From Condylostoma magnum (Eukaryota > Ciliophora > Heterotrichea > Heterotrichida > Condylostomatidae): a stretch of DNA of 46,535 nt. The DNA is taken from positions 9,561 to 56,095 of the forward strand of contig CAKKTI010000106.1 of assembly GCA_920105805.1 (NCBI GenBank). The letters run 5' to 3'. A program made the position numbers and the translations under genes. Positions 1 through 11,784 of this stretch are shown here, one piece after another. Below the pieces are notes generated by a model, which searched no databases, was not told the origin of the DNA, and saw only the letters and a program-made list of their open reading frames with translations. Positions within the stretch are counted from its first letter, which is position 1. The number at the start of each line of letters is the position of its first letter.

Positions 1-274
1 AAAAAAAGAAGTTAGGTGAAAACATATAAGGGTTGTTATATCTATTGTAACTCAATTTACCAAAAGGCTTTTATTACATTTTGGCAGTTTTATTTTCAGA
101 ATTGACAACCAGAGATTTAAGTAAGCATAGAGGAAAATGTCTATTATTACAGCTGTTGAATTTATCAATATAATGCTTTATATCTAATAAAATTAACTTT
201 AAACCTTCCCTACCTAATTTTAAAATAAACAATAAAGAAACATAAAACTCAGTTTTTTATAATCCTGCTTAATT

Positions 275-1657
275 TTAAAGCTCTTGTACTGGATTCAGCT
301 GGTTGTCATACAAACTAGTCAAACTTGGCAATGTTGATTTCTTTTGAATCTGAGATAATAGTATATTTTGCTTATTACTTGCCTAGTCACTTGCATTTGC
401 ATGAGATCCTCCAGTAATAGCTGAACTTATATTGAATTTAGTCACATTTTTAATCTATTGCCTCATCTATATATTAATATTAGTTTTCCCCGAAGTGACG
501 CTATATGTACTAAAAGCTTAATTCATAGGGCGAGATTTAACAGAGCCTCCAGGTGGAGACTGTATAATTGACCCTATAGTATTGTTTCCTTACTTCCTAT
601 TATCTTTCGCACCCTTTAAATACTGGTTCATTAAACGTGACTTTTTCTTCTTTCTTCGAAGCTCATCACGAGTTTACCCAACCTTTATAGCAACTTTACT
701 TGCTTAATTCTGCATTTTGGTTATATCATTAGCGTGAAGATTAATTGCTTTAGTTAGTACATTTTCTTCATTATTCCGCTATATTTTCAATTTATTAAGA
801 TTAGCTTAATGTCTAATCTTCATCTAACGTATTTCTTTGGCTTGTTAACGTAAGAGTTTGTTCATCTTTTTGTCTTATTCTTATTATATCAGGTTGGAAA
901 CTCTTCATTGCTCCTATTCCTCTAGTACTTTTAGCTCTTTTCTTATTTTAGAGGCCTCGCCATATCGTTCATTTACTGCAAATAGCTTTTCAGATACTAG
1001 CAAGTCCTTCATTATAGCCTTTGGTTTTATTTTCAAGAACTCGTTGTCAGACTGCAGTTACATGTTTAGTTTGTCAATCTATCCTTAATGATTCATCTGA
1101 AGTCTCTCTAATTCATTCCTCTATTCTTACTTTACTTACCTGAATTTTACTTTTCAGGAATTGTAGAATTTTTCCAGCTTTTGCTATCCTATTTCTCTGT
1201 ATATCTGCAGTTCCTTCTGATGATTTCTTTTTCTCAGTATGTCCTAGTACCCGATTATATCCTTTTCCAGTATTCTGATACTCTTCATCATATTTTTATA
1301 CATTTAGTACTCATGGACCTAACAAAGTTAATCAGCAATAGCCTCCATTCTTTCCTTTACCAAAGAAAACAGTAAAATTTATTCATCTTCATTTAGAAAC
1401 CCATCCTCATCTTCGTCCAGCAATTCCTGCAGTTCTTTAGGAGTTTTTGTTAATAATAAATCATTGAGATTAGCGGCCTACTTCTCAAAAAGCACCTATA
1501 AGGACAAATCACTTAATACTCCTTCTCTCCTGTAATCTGCAACCTACAATGCTTGCCATATTTCTCTGCATTTGGCATGGGCATTGAGTAAAGGTCTAGC
1601 TTCACTTAAAACCTTAGCCAAGGCCTGGTCATTTACATTAGAACTGAAATTAGTCAT
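275..1657 (-). CDS. EF-hand-like coiled-coil protein, function unknown
   Basis: About 460 residues in one frame when TAA/TAG are Gln and TGA is Trp. The start begins MTNFSSN. Around residues 70-85 there is a canonical EF-hand loop (DEDEDGFLNEDE: acidic at 1, 3 and 5, Gly 6, Leu 8, Glu 12), so calcium binding is plausible. The rest is mostly charged coiled coil (KFYNSWKVKF, RNELERLQMN, EIRQMKIRHQ), followed by a Ser/Gly-rich tail. I chose the TAA stop at 275-277 because the last 38 or so codons spell all five Gln as CAA/CAG while the body uses TAA/TAG freely. The start lies 41 nt after the stop of the upstream YbaK gene. It could be an axonemal or basal-body component, but I do not recognise the family. 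Confidence 0.7.
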
Positions 1658-1698
1658 TACTGTCTTGCTGTGTTTAGGCTAATCAGTTATATTCATTT

Positions 1699-2169
1699 TT
1701 ATTGCACAAAATTACTAACTATTGGATTCTCAACTCTTAAATAGTCGTCTAATGTCATTGAAATTGATCTTGTTCTTAACCCTGCATTGAAATTGATTGT
1801 ATCGCCTTGTTGACGTAAACTTTCATCCATGTAGGTTTATATACCAAATATACTGCCAAAGGGAGGGACTGCTCCGGGGAGACAGCGAGTCGTATTTCAT
1901 ACTTCTTCTTCTGTTGCAAATCTGATGTTTCTAACGTTTCTTACCTTTTTTAGAAGTTTTCAGTTTAGTCTTTTAGTTGCGGATAGGACGGCCAGGATTA
2001 GTTAGCTGCCTTCACTTAGGAGCATTGCTTTTGCTCCACTTTCTAAGGAAACGCCTCGGATTTAGGCAGCTTGTTCACTTGTGAGGACGGGCTCGTGCTC
2101 TGTTAGTTGGTATTGGATATTAGAGAGATGCTGCTGGACTTAAAGGAAGGCAGTCTCTTCTTCTTACAT
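1699..2169 (-). CDS. YbaK/ProX-type aminoacyl-tRNA deacylase
   Basis: 156 residues, a usual length for stand-alone YbaK/prolyl-tRNA editing proteins. Family proteins hydrolyse mischarged aminoacyl-tRNA (for example Ala-tRNA-Pro) in trans. Motifs seen: SLESGAKAM, with the Lys typical of the active site; CLPGAVPPFGSIFG, the conserved Gly/Pro loop; and INFNAGLRTRSISM near the C-terminus, a strong family signature. Several in-frame TAA/TAG are needed as Gln, and one TGA as Trp (EEVWNTTR). The stop is the TAA at 1699-1701; a TGA follows two codons later. No signal peptide is apparent, so it is probably cytosolic. Substrate specificity cannot be read from the sequence. Confidence 0.85.
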
Positions 2170-2529
2170 TTTTATTAATTGATTGAAAAAGGTATTTACT
2201 GCTCATATAAAGCAACTTTTTATTATTAAGTATATCTTATCATAATAACTATTTTAAATAGATATATCAATTATTTAAATCTTTTGTTTTAATTATTATT
2301 CCAAATAATTTACATTCTTATATGATTAAAGCTAATTTCTTGATGTGTGTTATAAAGCATTTCATTTAATGTATTGTTTATGTTTATTCTACTGGAGTAA
2401 GAGTTATTATTTATGTAATCATTATATAATTTTAATCCTTCTTTTTTATCTGATCAAATAACAAAAAAGGAAGTTTAACATTTATTAGAAGTTTTGCTCA
2501 TATTATCAAACTAAAACAATCTTACTAAA
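2170..2529. other. AT-rich intergenic stretch
   Basis: It separates the 3' end of the WD40 gene from the start of the YbaK gene, both on the minus strand, so it should hold the YbaK promoter. Very AT-rich; I see no coding signal, RNA gene or repeat. The WD40 frame stays open to a TGA-TAA at 2503-2508, so the true stop may lie inside this stretch. Confidence 0.6.
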
Positions 2530-4023
2530 CTAAAGTTCCCATAAAGCTAATTCATACTTACCTTTATTTTCATTTCAAACACCTTCACCAGAAACAATAA
2601 ACTGCTCACTTTTAGAAATACTTACTGAGGTTACAATATTATTATGCGTACCAATAATTCTATTTTTATTTTAATCTTGCAAATCTCACAGTATAGCTTT
2701 ATTATCAGATCCACCACAAACAATAAATTGATCACTTTTAGAAATTACTACAGATTTTAAATGGGCATCATTTTCCCCAATAACTCTATTTCTATTTGAG
2801 TCTTTTAAGTCTCATAATCATATTTTTCGATCATTTCCTACAGAAACAATAAACTACTCATTTCTAGAAATACTTACTGATATTAGTCTATATTCATGCT
2901 CTCCAATAATTTTATTTCTATTTGGATCATATAAATCTCAAAATCATACTTTGTTATCTCATCCTCCAGAAACAATGAACTAATCATTTCTAGAAATACA
3001 CACTGATCTCACAGTGCTACTATGTTCTCCAATTATTCTGTTCCTATTGAAATTTTATAAGTCTCATAATCTCACTTTATTGTCATATCCTCCACTAACT
3101 ATAAACTATCCACTCCTAGAAATACTTACTGAGTTTATTTCACTATCATGCTCTCCAATTATTCTGCTTCTCTTTGAGTCGTGTAAATCTCACAACATTA
3201 CTTTATTATCTCATCCCCCAGAAGCAATAAACTATTCACTTCTGGAAATGCTTACTGAGAAAACTGAGTTATCATGCTTTCCAATCACTCTATTTCTATT
3301 TGGGTTTTATAAGTCCCACAAGCTTACTTTATAATCATTTCCCCCAGAAACAATAAACTGCTCACTTCTAGAAATACTTACTGAGTATATACTGAATTCA
3401 TTAACTGTTATTATCTAAGTTTTTAGTCTTTATTTAGGTTTTTACTTCAACTATTTGCTTTACAGCTCCAATTGCCTGCTTAAATAAATTATAAATTATT
3501 CAGCTTTTTCAACTGCTTTCGAGCTATTTCTTTTCTTAGCTTTCATTATTCATTCCAGTGCAAGATTAGTTTAAACCTAAGGATCCTTTTCCAGAAATAT
3601 AAGCTTCCATTAGATTTCTCCATAGCTATTCATTTGTATCCTTTATAACTTATTTTAGTCTATTTTACTAAGTATCAAATCAGCTTAATCAGGACATTTT
3701 ACCAATTTATCAAGGTAATAAAAGTGCTTTATATTAATTTTATGTTATTAAATGAATTCGTCAATCAGATTTGCAATTAAGCTTTACTTTTGCAGTGTGA
3801 AAAGTCTTTTTATGTCTAATGTTCTTTTAAGAATCTTTTTAGGGGATTGGTTTCTGATGTTGTTCTGAAATTATTGAAATTCTGACTTTTTAAAGTAGTA
3901 CCCCTTTAAGAGCTCTAAAATATCCTTCCTTCCAGGCCAGTTGGGCTATTGTTCGAACATACTGCAGATTACGTTGAACTCATGTCCAGAGATGAGCATG
4001 TTGATTATTGGTTGAATTTCCAT
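2530..4023 (-). CDS. WD40-repeat protein with near-identical blades
   Basis: About 497 residues in one frame. The N-terminal 200 or so residues are helical and charged (starts MEIQPIINML). Then come about eight WD repeats of about 43 residues with the consensus SVSISRSEQFIVSGG.D.KV.LWDL..PNRNRIIGEHD. In the repeats the Trp of LWDL is nearly always TGA (TGG in the first repeat and in the last LWEL), which is strong internal proof that TGA is sense. The repeats are so alike that recent duplication or gene conversion is likely. Such propellers usually scaffold protein complexes; the partner is unknown. The stop is TAG at 2530-2532, with a TGA 24 nt further on as the alternative. Intergenic DNA lies upstream. 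Confidence 0.85.
2577..3390 (-). repeat. Tandem array of about 130-bp WD-repeat units
   Basis: The coding DNA of the WD blades is repetitive at nucleotide level. The block reading SVSISR(S/N)E(Q)FIVSGG followed by NRNRIIG recurs every 129-135 bp, and units keep the same codon choices, including the TGA Trp and TAG/CAG Gln. Nucleotide similarity this high among blades suggests homogenisation, not only protein-level selection. Confidence 0.75.
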
Positions 4024-4850
4024 TTTATTATAATCAAAGGAAGTATAGTTGAAATATAACTGTATTGCAATATATAGTTCTACATATTACATAAAAACGT
4101 TATATTGTAATCCTATCATATAAATTAATATTTTAGTAGTAGAAAATATGATAGGCAAAATCACTTTAGCTAGTTAAAAGCTTGTGCATACAAATCTACT
4201 TTATTTTAGAATCTGAAGAGATTTTAGCACTTATAAATGCTTTTAAGATGCTTCATGACTTTAATTTATTTGCTGTAGCTTTGAATTTGAGCAGAAGACT
4301 CATGAAAACACACCCCTTTTATAGTTGGCACTTTAATGTTTTATCTCATGAATATTGTTTTCAAGCTTATTCGATTTACCTAATGTTAGCTATTCAGCTT
4401 GCAATGAATTAATTTATAAACATTTTGATATAAAATTGTTTAAAACTTCATATATTTTGGTAAAGGGCTTCATTTTCTCAACTTTTTAGACATTTTTTTA
4501 GATGTTTAATAACTTAGTTATTCGTAATAATAAAAAAGCATTTAATTATTTAAAATGTACATAATTTCCTATATTTACTACTAATTTTATAAAATTACTT
4601 TTAATCAATACTACTTAATAAATGCTCTTTTCATATTAATATTCATTAAGTCATCTATTTAATTACAATATTATATACATACAATATTATCTATTTACTG
4701 TTCTAATTCAATCTCATTATATTCAAATAACATTAAGGACCATATAAACCAACAAATTCACAGATTAAAACTAATCCTTCCCCTTATTAAGCGATTTAAA
4801 ACTAGATGATCAAATAATTGACTGATATTTCATCTTTCATAATTCCAAAA
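4024..4850. other. Divergent intergenic region with one doubtful small ORF
   Basis: It lies between the starts of the WD40 gene (-) and the carbonic anhydrase gene (+), so promoters for both should be here. The only coding-like piece is 4230-4412 (+), about 60 residues (starts MLHDFNLFAV, Gln spelled only CAA/CAG, TAA end). Upstream its frame stays open but has no ATG. I cannot tell whether it is a gene. The rest, especially 4413-4850, is AT-rich without visible features. Confidence 0.4.
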
Positions 4851-5666
4851 ATGTCCAATCTAATTTTGATTTTCCTATATCAAAGCGCTCTTGCAGATGA
4901 TTACAGTTACGCCAATTAAGGTAGAGACTGGACAGGAACTTGCTCAACTGGCCTGGCTTAATCCCCGATCGACATAGATACAAGAGCTACTACTTTTGCT
5001 GTCGTAACAGAAGATGTTTAGAAAAACAGGCTTGAATTAGACTACGATTGTGAAGACATTCAAGGTGTGAATATAAACGGTACCCTTCTTTTTGAGGCAG
5101 GCTGGGGTAGTATGACATGGGATAACTCTAACACTGAAAGGGACTACGATCCTGTATAATTCCATTTCCATGCCCCCAGTGAGCATACTTTTGATGGAAC
5201 TTACTATGACCTAGAAATGCATATAGTACATAATGATGAATCTAATTCAGGCTAATTTTCAGCTGTTACTATTTTATTTGAGTCATCTGGGGATAAAGAG
5301 AATGACTTTATTGCTGATGTAATTGATGCTATGAGCAGTGAAGAGGAGATTTGTCTTATGGATGTTTTTGATGACACTGAAAAGATTGGTAATTTCTATT
5401 CGTACAATGGATCACTAACTACTCCTGATTGTATTGAAGGTGTTAACTTTTTGATATGGAATGACGTATAAACTATTTCCAAGGAGTAATTAGCCTTCTT
5501 CACTGATCTTTGGGCTGGTAATAATGATTTTGCTGGTGGAAATGGAAATAATAGAGCAATATAGAATCTAAATGGAAGGACTATCACACATTATCAAGGC
5601 GCTGATGAAGATAATGGACTGATTATGGCTTTAGGATCTTTGTTTACGGTTTTACTTCTACTTTAG
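4851..5666 (+). CDS. Secreted alpha-type carbonic anhydrase
   Basis: 271 residues, the usual size for alpha-carbonic anhydrases, which interconvert CO2 and bicarbonate. It starts MSNLILIFLYQSALA, a short signal peptide likely cut before DDYSYANQG. The family landmark SPIDIDT is present. The three zinc-binding His appear in FHFHAPSEHTFDG (first two) and LEMHIVH (third). The C-terminal NGSLTTPDC region is typical. The last 16 or so residues (GLIMALGSLFTVLLLL) are hydrophobic and end exactly at a tandem TAG-TAA, as expected for a GPI-anchor signal, so the enzyme is probably on the cell surface. Internal TAA/TAG are Gln, for example in NQGRDW and PVQFHFH. It converges with MSH6, whose stop lies about 210 nt away. 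Confidence 0.92.
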
Positions 5667-5877
5667 TAAAATTTTAGTTGATTTAAATTTTATTAGGTTT
5701 GTTATTACTAAGTTGAGATTAATATTCTTTACAATAGTAATAAATTAAATGTTTTATGTATATTATTATGAAATATGATCATGAATTTGCCTTAAATTAC
5801 AGGTATTACGCATTATTAAGACGCTTTAATCCTCTAAATTTTTATTGTTTAAAATAACAGGAATCATTAACTCAAAT

Positions 5878-8742
5878 CTATTCCACATCCATAATTTTAC
5901 ATCTTACTAACTCTCATACTAACTCTAATCCTTTCATCTTATTCACCAAGTCACTTCTTATCTCTTCTGAATGAATCTCAGCCTTTTAGCATATTCCCTC
6001 AGACAACCCCGCCATTCTAGCAACCTTTATACCAAAACTGCTTTCACATATCCCTTCTACTAATTTATGCAAAAACACTAATTCTCCGGACTCCTGATGT
6101 ATAGCATAGTCCATCATACACATCTTTACTCCCTTAATCTAATTCATTAAATCTGTCAACATATGGTAATGTGTTGTGAATATGCACCTGCATTGGTTTT
6201 CTTATACAATTTTGTTTAGACAAGCAATTGCAAGTGATGCTCCGTCAAAAGTAGAAGTTCCCCTGCCAAGTTCATCAAATATAACAAAAGAACTCTGTGT
6301 TGCTTTCTCTAGTATTTCCTAGGCTTCTTCTAGCTCTATATAAAGTGTGCTTTTACCTTCTACCAAACTGTCCTCTGCTCCAATTCTAGTAAATATAGCA
6401 TCTGCTGGAGCTAGTATGATATGATCTGCTGGGACAAAAGATCCAATTTATGCTAGTATTATACATATTGCTGCTTATCGTAGCACTGTTGATTTACCAC
6501 CCATGTTTGGGCCTGTTAGTACTATATTGTAGTGAGTATCATCGAATAAGATGTCATTTGGTACAAAATTTGATATATTTTAAGCCATTATGGGGTGTAT
6601 TAGCCCTTATGCTTAAAAATATTACCGTGAAGTTTAAGTAAAATGCGGCCTAGTCATTTAAACCGGGGATTTCTAAGCTACTTAGGAAAGAGAACACAGA
6701 CAATCTAACTCAGCCGCTGCTCTTATTACAGTATGCCATAAAATATTGTATTGATAAAACTCATTGAGCAAGGTACACAAAAAGGGTTTCATAGAGTCCT
6801 TTAAAGTTTCTTCTGAAAATTCTAATTCTGATAGTAAATGTAAGATTCTTGATGTATGAAATCTCTCGAATCCTTGTCTTCTACTAGTGCATGTGTAATC
6901 ATTAGGCTTTTTCCCATTAGGAAGAAGTCTTATAGGAACTTCAATTTCATATCTATACTTAGAATGAACAAATTTAACATCTTAATTACCTCCAAAACAT
7001 AGTTCTCTTTATTGATCTAAATAATCTTATAGCTCATTTTTCAAATTTTATACAATTTATAGCTTATTTTCATATTCTGGACAAAGACCAGGAGCTGGAA
7101 AGGCGTCGTTATCTTCCCCAAGCACAATTTTCTACTTTAAGTGATCGCATATTGACATTATATCAGGGAAGCTTCCACCAATATCCGTTAAAAATTGCAA
7201 TCTTGATGATTATAAGTTAAATTACCCTAAATCATACATCAAAGATTGCACCTATTTCAATGATTCCAGCAGTTTAAGAAAATCCCTTATGAAATTCACT
7301 GATATGTTCTCAAAATAATGTGCATTACTGCTTAACTTAACAGTGTAATTTGAGACTTTCCCAATCATAACTTCCAAATCTGGTAAATGCTTTAAGGTGT
7401 CTTGAGCTATAAAGAGTATATTATCATTTTTACCTAGCTCCTCAATTGCATCTAATCTCTCCTCAATACTTTAAATATCCAGTAAAGGAGCACAGATTCA
7501 CCGTTTAATCATTCTACTCCCGAATCTGGATTTAGTTTTGTTTATAAAATGCAGCAAACTTCCTTTATATTCCCAACCATTCAGTGTTTTAGCTTCCAGT
7601 ATTTCTAGTCTTTGCAAAGTTTTGCTGTTGAGTACCATTGTATTGCTGTAGATTGAATGAGGATTATACTCCTCGAACGTCCCGGAGCTAGTCAGTTTAT
7701 CAGCAATCATTAGAAACTCTAGATAAGAGCACAACCCAGCTAGTGCTCTGTATGGTAAGTCGCTTTCAATATAAACGTTTTCAGGCCTTCCTTCTCTAAA
7801 CCACTTCATTAGGTTAATTCTTTCCCATTATGCACTGCTTCGTTATACATTCAGAACGGCTGGCATTGGCATAGTTTTTAGTAATTTAAGGATAATTTCT
7901 TATGCATTTCCTTGTAGGTATATAGCCTCAACGGGTCTTATTTATACTAACAATGTTTTAAACTAATCGTGATTGCAATGCCCTATCAAAAATTGTGATG
8001 TAGAGCAATCTACTACTGCAAATCCGTACTCATCTTCTTATTGGAAAAATGACAATAAATAACGATTTTCTCCTCCCATGCTTTATTACTGATTAATAAA
8101 GCTACCTTTTGTGTAAATTTCAACAACTTCTCTTCCCATTGGCTTGTTTGAAGTTTTACCTTTATTTTTACGAGTAGATTCTGTCTATTCTACTACTACT
8201 ACAGTGAATCCGTTATCTACTAGAATTTACGAGTACTTTTCCAGGGTTTTCTCTGGGAATCCCACCTTTGCATTGGCAGGATCTCCGACTCAGTTTAAGT
8301 TCAATAGTTTCTGGCATTAGATAGCATCATAGTAAAATATCTCGTAGAATTTACCGTTTTTAAACAGTATTATTTTATCAAAATTATCCTTTTTAATTTA
8401 CCAGAATTGTGTCATGGCTGGGGTAAATTTCTCATTTTTAGGTATGTATACAGTTGAAGGATTATATAAAGGATCGTCAGGAGAACGTCCTTCTTTGTCT
8501 TTTATGCACTATGGTTAGATGAATTTTGGAAGGTTAAATGTAAAACCTTCTTGCTGTGTTATTCTTAGTTTTTAAGAGTCTAATCCATCATTTGTAAGTT
8601 CCTTTTTGAAATTTAGCCTCTTTACTGGTAGTTCTTGGGATTTTACCTGCTTTTCAGCAATCAATTCGTTATTATTTGGTCTTTTTAGGCTAGACTCGCC
8701 TAATCTTGGAAAATAGGAATCAATCCTTTTGCTTCCCGCCAT
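5878..8742 (-). CDS. MSH6: DNA mismatch repair protein MSH6
   Basis: 954 residues in one frame. It is the MutS-homologue subunit that pairs with MSH2 to recognise base mismatches in the nucleus. The N-terminus begins [14 protein letters not shown], resembling the PCNA-binding (PIP-box) start of MSH6. The mismatch-binding Phe-X-Glu lies in [12 protein letters not shown] near residue 120, which separates MSH6 from MSH3-5. The ATPase part has Walker [14 protein letters not shown], Walker [17 protein letters not shown] and FTTHYH. The end, [17 protein letters not shown], matches the MutS helix-turn-helix tail. The stop is most likely TAG at 5878-5880, with TGA two codons later. Its start faces the next gene across 215 bp. 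Confidence 0.93.
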
Positions 8743-8957
8743 ATAAAAATAAATGCTGTATAAAGTTGTTTAAGTTGATATTGTGTATTTAGCATATAGA
8801 ATTTGTGAATAAAAGCAATATAAGAGATACTATCTTTGAAATTAATATATAGTATATAAGTAACTACCACATCTAATTTAAATCAATATTATACAAAGAG
8901 CTTATAGCTTATCATTCTAAGCTCATAAACAATATAATTAATATTCCTAATTTAAAT
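8743..8957. promoter_or_regulatory. Divergent promoter region, MSH6 / SPICE1-like
   Basis: 215 bp of AT-rich DNA between two start codons facing apart. Both promoters must lie here or inside the genes. No specific motif is recognised. Confidence 0.5.
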
Positions 8958-11414
8958 ATGAAGCGGCGGCCTTAATGGGATAATACAAACAGCGATCTTG
9001 ATAAATACAAACTAACTTAATCAGAACAGCTATAAAGAAAGGCAAGAATGGTATCAAAGAATAAAGAACAAGCAAGAGCTGAGTTAAAGAAAAGACAAGA
9101 AATGATTTAAAAGGGAAAAATTCCATAAGAAATGAAAAAGTATGTAATGCCTCCTCCTAAAAAGTATACAGCAAATTCTGCACGAATTATGAAGGACCCC
9201 AAAAACTCAAATAATTGAAAGGTAAAATAGCCTGTGAAGCAAAGCCCAGTAAAGGAAGAAGTTGTATAAAAGTTCACTTAATTCAGGACTACCACAAGCA
9301 GTAAGCCTAAGAAAGAAACTGATAGTCTTTCTAAACTAGAAAGGGCAATGAGATAACTAGAAATGGCTATGGATGGTGATATAGGAAATAATGAAAACTT
9401 TAATCAGGGATAAAGCAGCAGCTTATAACACATATAAGAGGATAATTTTGAAAACATGCATAAAGAAGACAGTGATTTATCAGATTCATCGATTTTTGAG
9501 TATTCAGCTGATGAAAGTTAACTTGTTAAAAATGAATCTTTCAATGTTAAGTAATCTGATAAATATACTGAAGATTATTTACAAAAATTACAGCAATTTT
9601 ATAGTATACCATAATAAAAAGTATTTGATGAATTTGAAGAAGTAGCTACTATGAAAATTACCGAGCCTAGTGTAATGAAGCAAGATTTCTAAAGAACCGA
9701 TGTAGTTGAACCTAATGTTTATAGTGGATTTCAGGAATTAGAGACATTAAAGCCTTAATAATACAGCTATATACAAAATAATAATAACATAGATTCATTT
9801 ATGGCCCAGGCGGGTAATTAAAAGGATTATAGTAATATAGACTCATTTTTAGATCAAAAGAACTATAGCAATTATAACAATTTAGACGAATTCATGGCTT
9901 AAACAAACGAAATAAAAAGGTATGATAATTTCACATCGTTTTAAACTAAATACAATGATCAAAAGCCAAGTGAATTTGAATAGACTGCTTAATTCTAATA
10001 ATCTCCTACATAATCATTTCAGGAAAAACCATAAGTATCGGAGCCTAATACAAACCGTTTTGTATAGTTTAGCAATACACCAATTCAAGAGCCTTAGGTA
10101 TCAGGCTTAGAAGAACAAGATTACCTTTTACAACTGTTGGAATAGACTAGAAATGACTTAAAGCAAATGAATTTCATTGAAGAAGAATACTAAGAGCCAG
10201 TTAAATCTCCATCTATTCAATAGCCAAATACAAATTACTCAGAAGAACTAATTCCAAGATCTTTCAACTTACAACCAATTCAACGAGATTAACCAGTGAT
10301 AAGAGGAAAAGTGCCAATGGGATCCCTTTCTATCCGGGATCACTTTTAAAACTATTAATATATTTAACCTTTAACAGTGTATAAAACCATTTCTAATCCT
10401 TTATTAAACTTAAAATCGATGAGTATGTCTAAACGAACTGCAATAAACCCAACAACTTTTTATACTTTAGGAGAATCGTAAAAGCCTAGAATAAGATAAT
10501 TTAGTATTCCAGCAACTGGTGAAGTAATAATAGCATAGCAGCAATCATAAAACATACTTCAAAGAAATCCTCATCATAGTTAATCGTTCTCAATAAAGCA
10601 TTCAAACCCAAGTCCTTTAAGACAATCTGCATATTAGACCAAATTTTTCACTTACCCTAAAAAGCCGAAAGAAATTTTATTGAATAAAAATCTTACAAAC
10701 TTAACATGTGCAAAGCTGGCTTAATCCAGAAACTACGCTGATTAGTCACTAAATGCATCGTTTAATTCATCGGTTAATAAAGACACTTTTCAACGCATAA
10801 AAACAAGTCCTAATCATTCACTAAGGGTAAACCCAGTAAACTTATCTTGAAATTATATTACAAAATAGGAATAAGTAAGATAAGACTATAGGAGGAAGAA
10901 TAAATCTTCAAAAGATGCACCTAGTTGGTTTTAAACACATAAAACTTAAAATGTAAAAAATTCTGATATTAAATAAGCTCCTGGGTATGATGGAACCAAG
11001 ACTCTTGTCAGTAGAGTAAATGGTTGGATTACTGTCTCCTAGGATGATAAAAGTACTACATTTTGTACAAAGAGACCATTTGGCTAAAATTCTAATAAAA
11101 GTAATTTCAGATATGTAAGTGATCTTTCTCCAGCATGAATGCAGTCTTAATATAGAGAAAATGGGAATAAAATAATTAAGGAATACGGTAATAGATTATT
11201 AAGAAAGGATTAAAAGAGGACTTTTCTTTTAGATGATGTTTAGCCTGAGAAAAGTATGTTTAGTATTGGAGATTATAACCATAATGTTAGAACTGCTTAT
11301 GAGGCTACAATAAATCAATAAGGAGTCAATACAATGCCTAAAAACTTGTTAGAATGGAAGGAAGATTGCTCAAAACAGAAATATGATAAACCTATTACTT
11401 CAAAAATTAATTAG
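8958..11414 (+). CDS. Gln/Asn/Ser-rich protein with SPICE1-like N-terminus
   Basis: 818 codons in one unbroken frame. The first 60 residues contain WDNTNSDLDKYKLT, then R..MVSKNKEQARAEL and KKRQEMIQKGKIPQE. This resembles the start of animal SPICE1 (WDNT..DL....T....R.....SKN..A..EL), a spindle and centriole protein; I recall that pattern and have not run an alignment. The rest is low-complexity, rich in Gln, Asn and Ser, with a recurring N(N)(I/L)D(S/E)F(M/L)(A/D)Q motif near residues 275-320 and many phosphorylatable SP/TP sites. The C-terminal 150 residues look more ordered (APGYDGTKTLVSRVNGW, SPAWMQSQYRENG). The gene ends KIN-TAG-TAA. A centriolar or basal-body role is an inference. Confidence 0.65.
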
Positions 11415-11784
11415 TAATTGTTATATATACATAAAAATCATTTAATCAATTACAAACAAGTTCTTCTATTTACAATAGCTAATAATACCTCTTTGTTATT
11501 AGAGTATTTTCATTGCAATACAGAGTTATTTGAATTTATTCACCTCCTTCTATTTAAAATCCCTTTGTTTAATTTATATCTACACACGGGAATCTTCTGA
11601 GTACCTTGTTCTTCATTCATTTTTTACTGAATTCTTCTAGATCTAGGAAGCCATTGCTCTCAAATTTTTTAACTAATATAATTTACTATCATAAGTTCTT
11701 TTAATAGACAACCTAGGTTGTATTTACATCATGCTTTATCATCTACTATATTCCTCAGCAGCTCTTCTATTTACAATAACTAAT
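11415..11784. other. Intergenic region with a duplicated leader-like motif
   Basis: A 23-nt sequence, TCTTCTATTTACAATARCTAATA, occurs at 11462-11484 and again at 11763-11785, where it runs straight into the start codon of the TMEM43-like gene. The copies differ at one position and lie 301 bp apart. A 42-residue minus-strand ORF at 11526-11654 (MASQIQKNSVKNEW...) is open but weak. No other feature is seen. Confidence 0.5.

Noticed and set aside
11526-11654. 42-residue minus-strand ORF between the SPICE1-like and TMEM43-like genes
   Set aside because: Charged and possible, but a TAG lies eight codons before its stop, unlike the TAA/TAG-free tails of real genes here, and it has no homologue I recognise.
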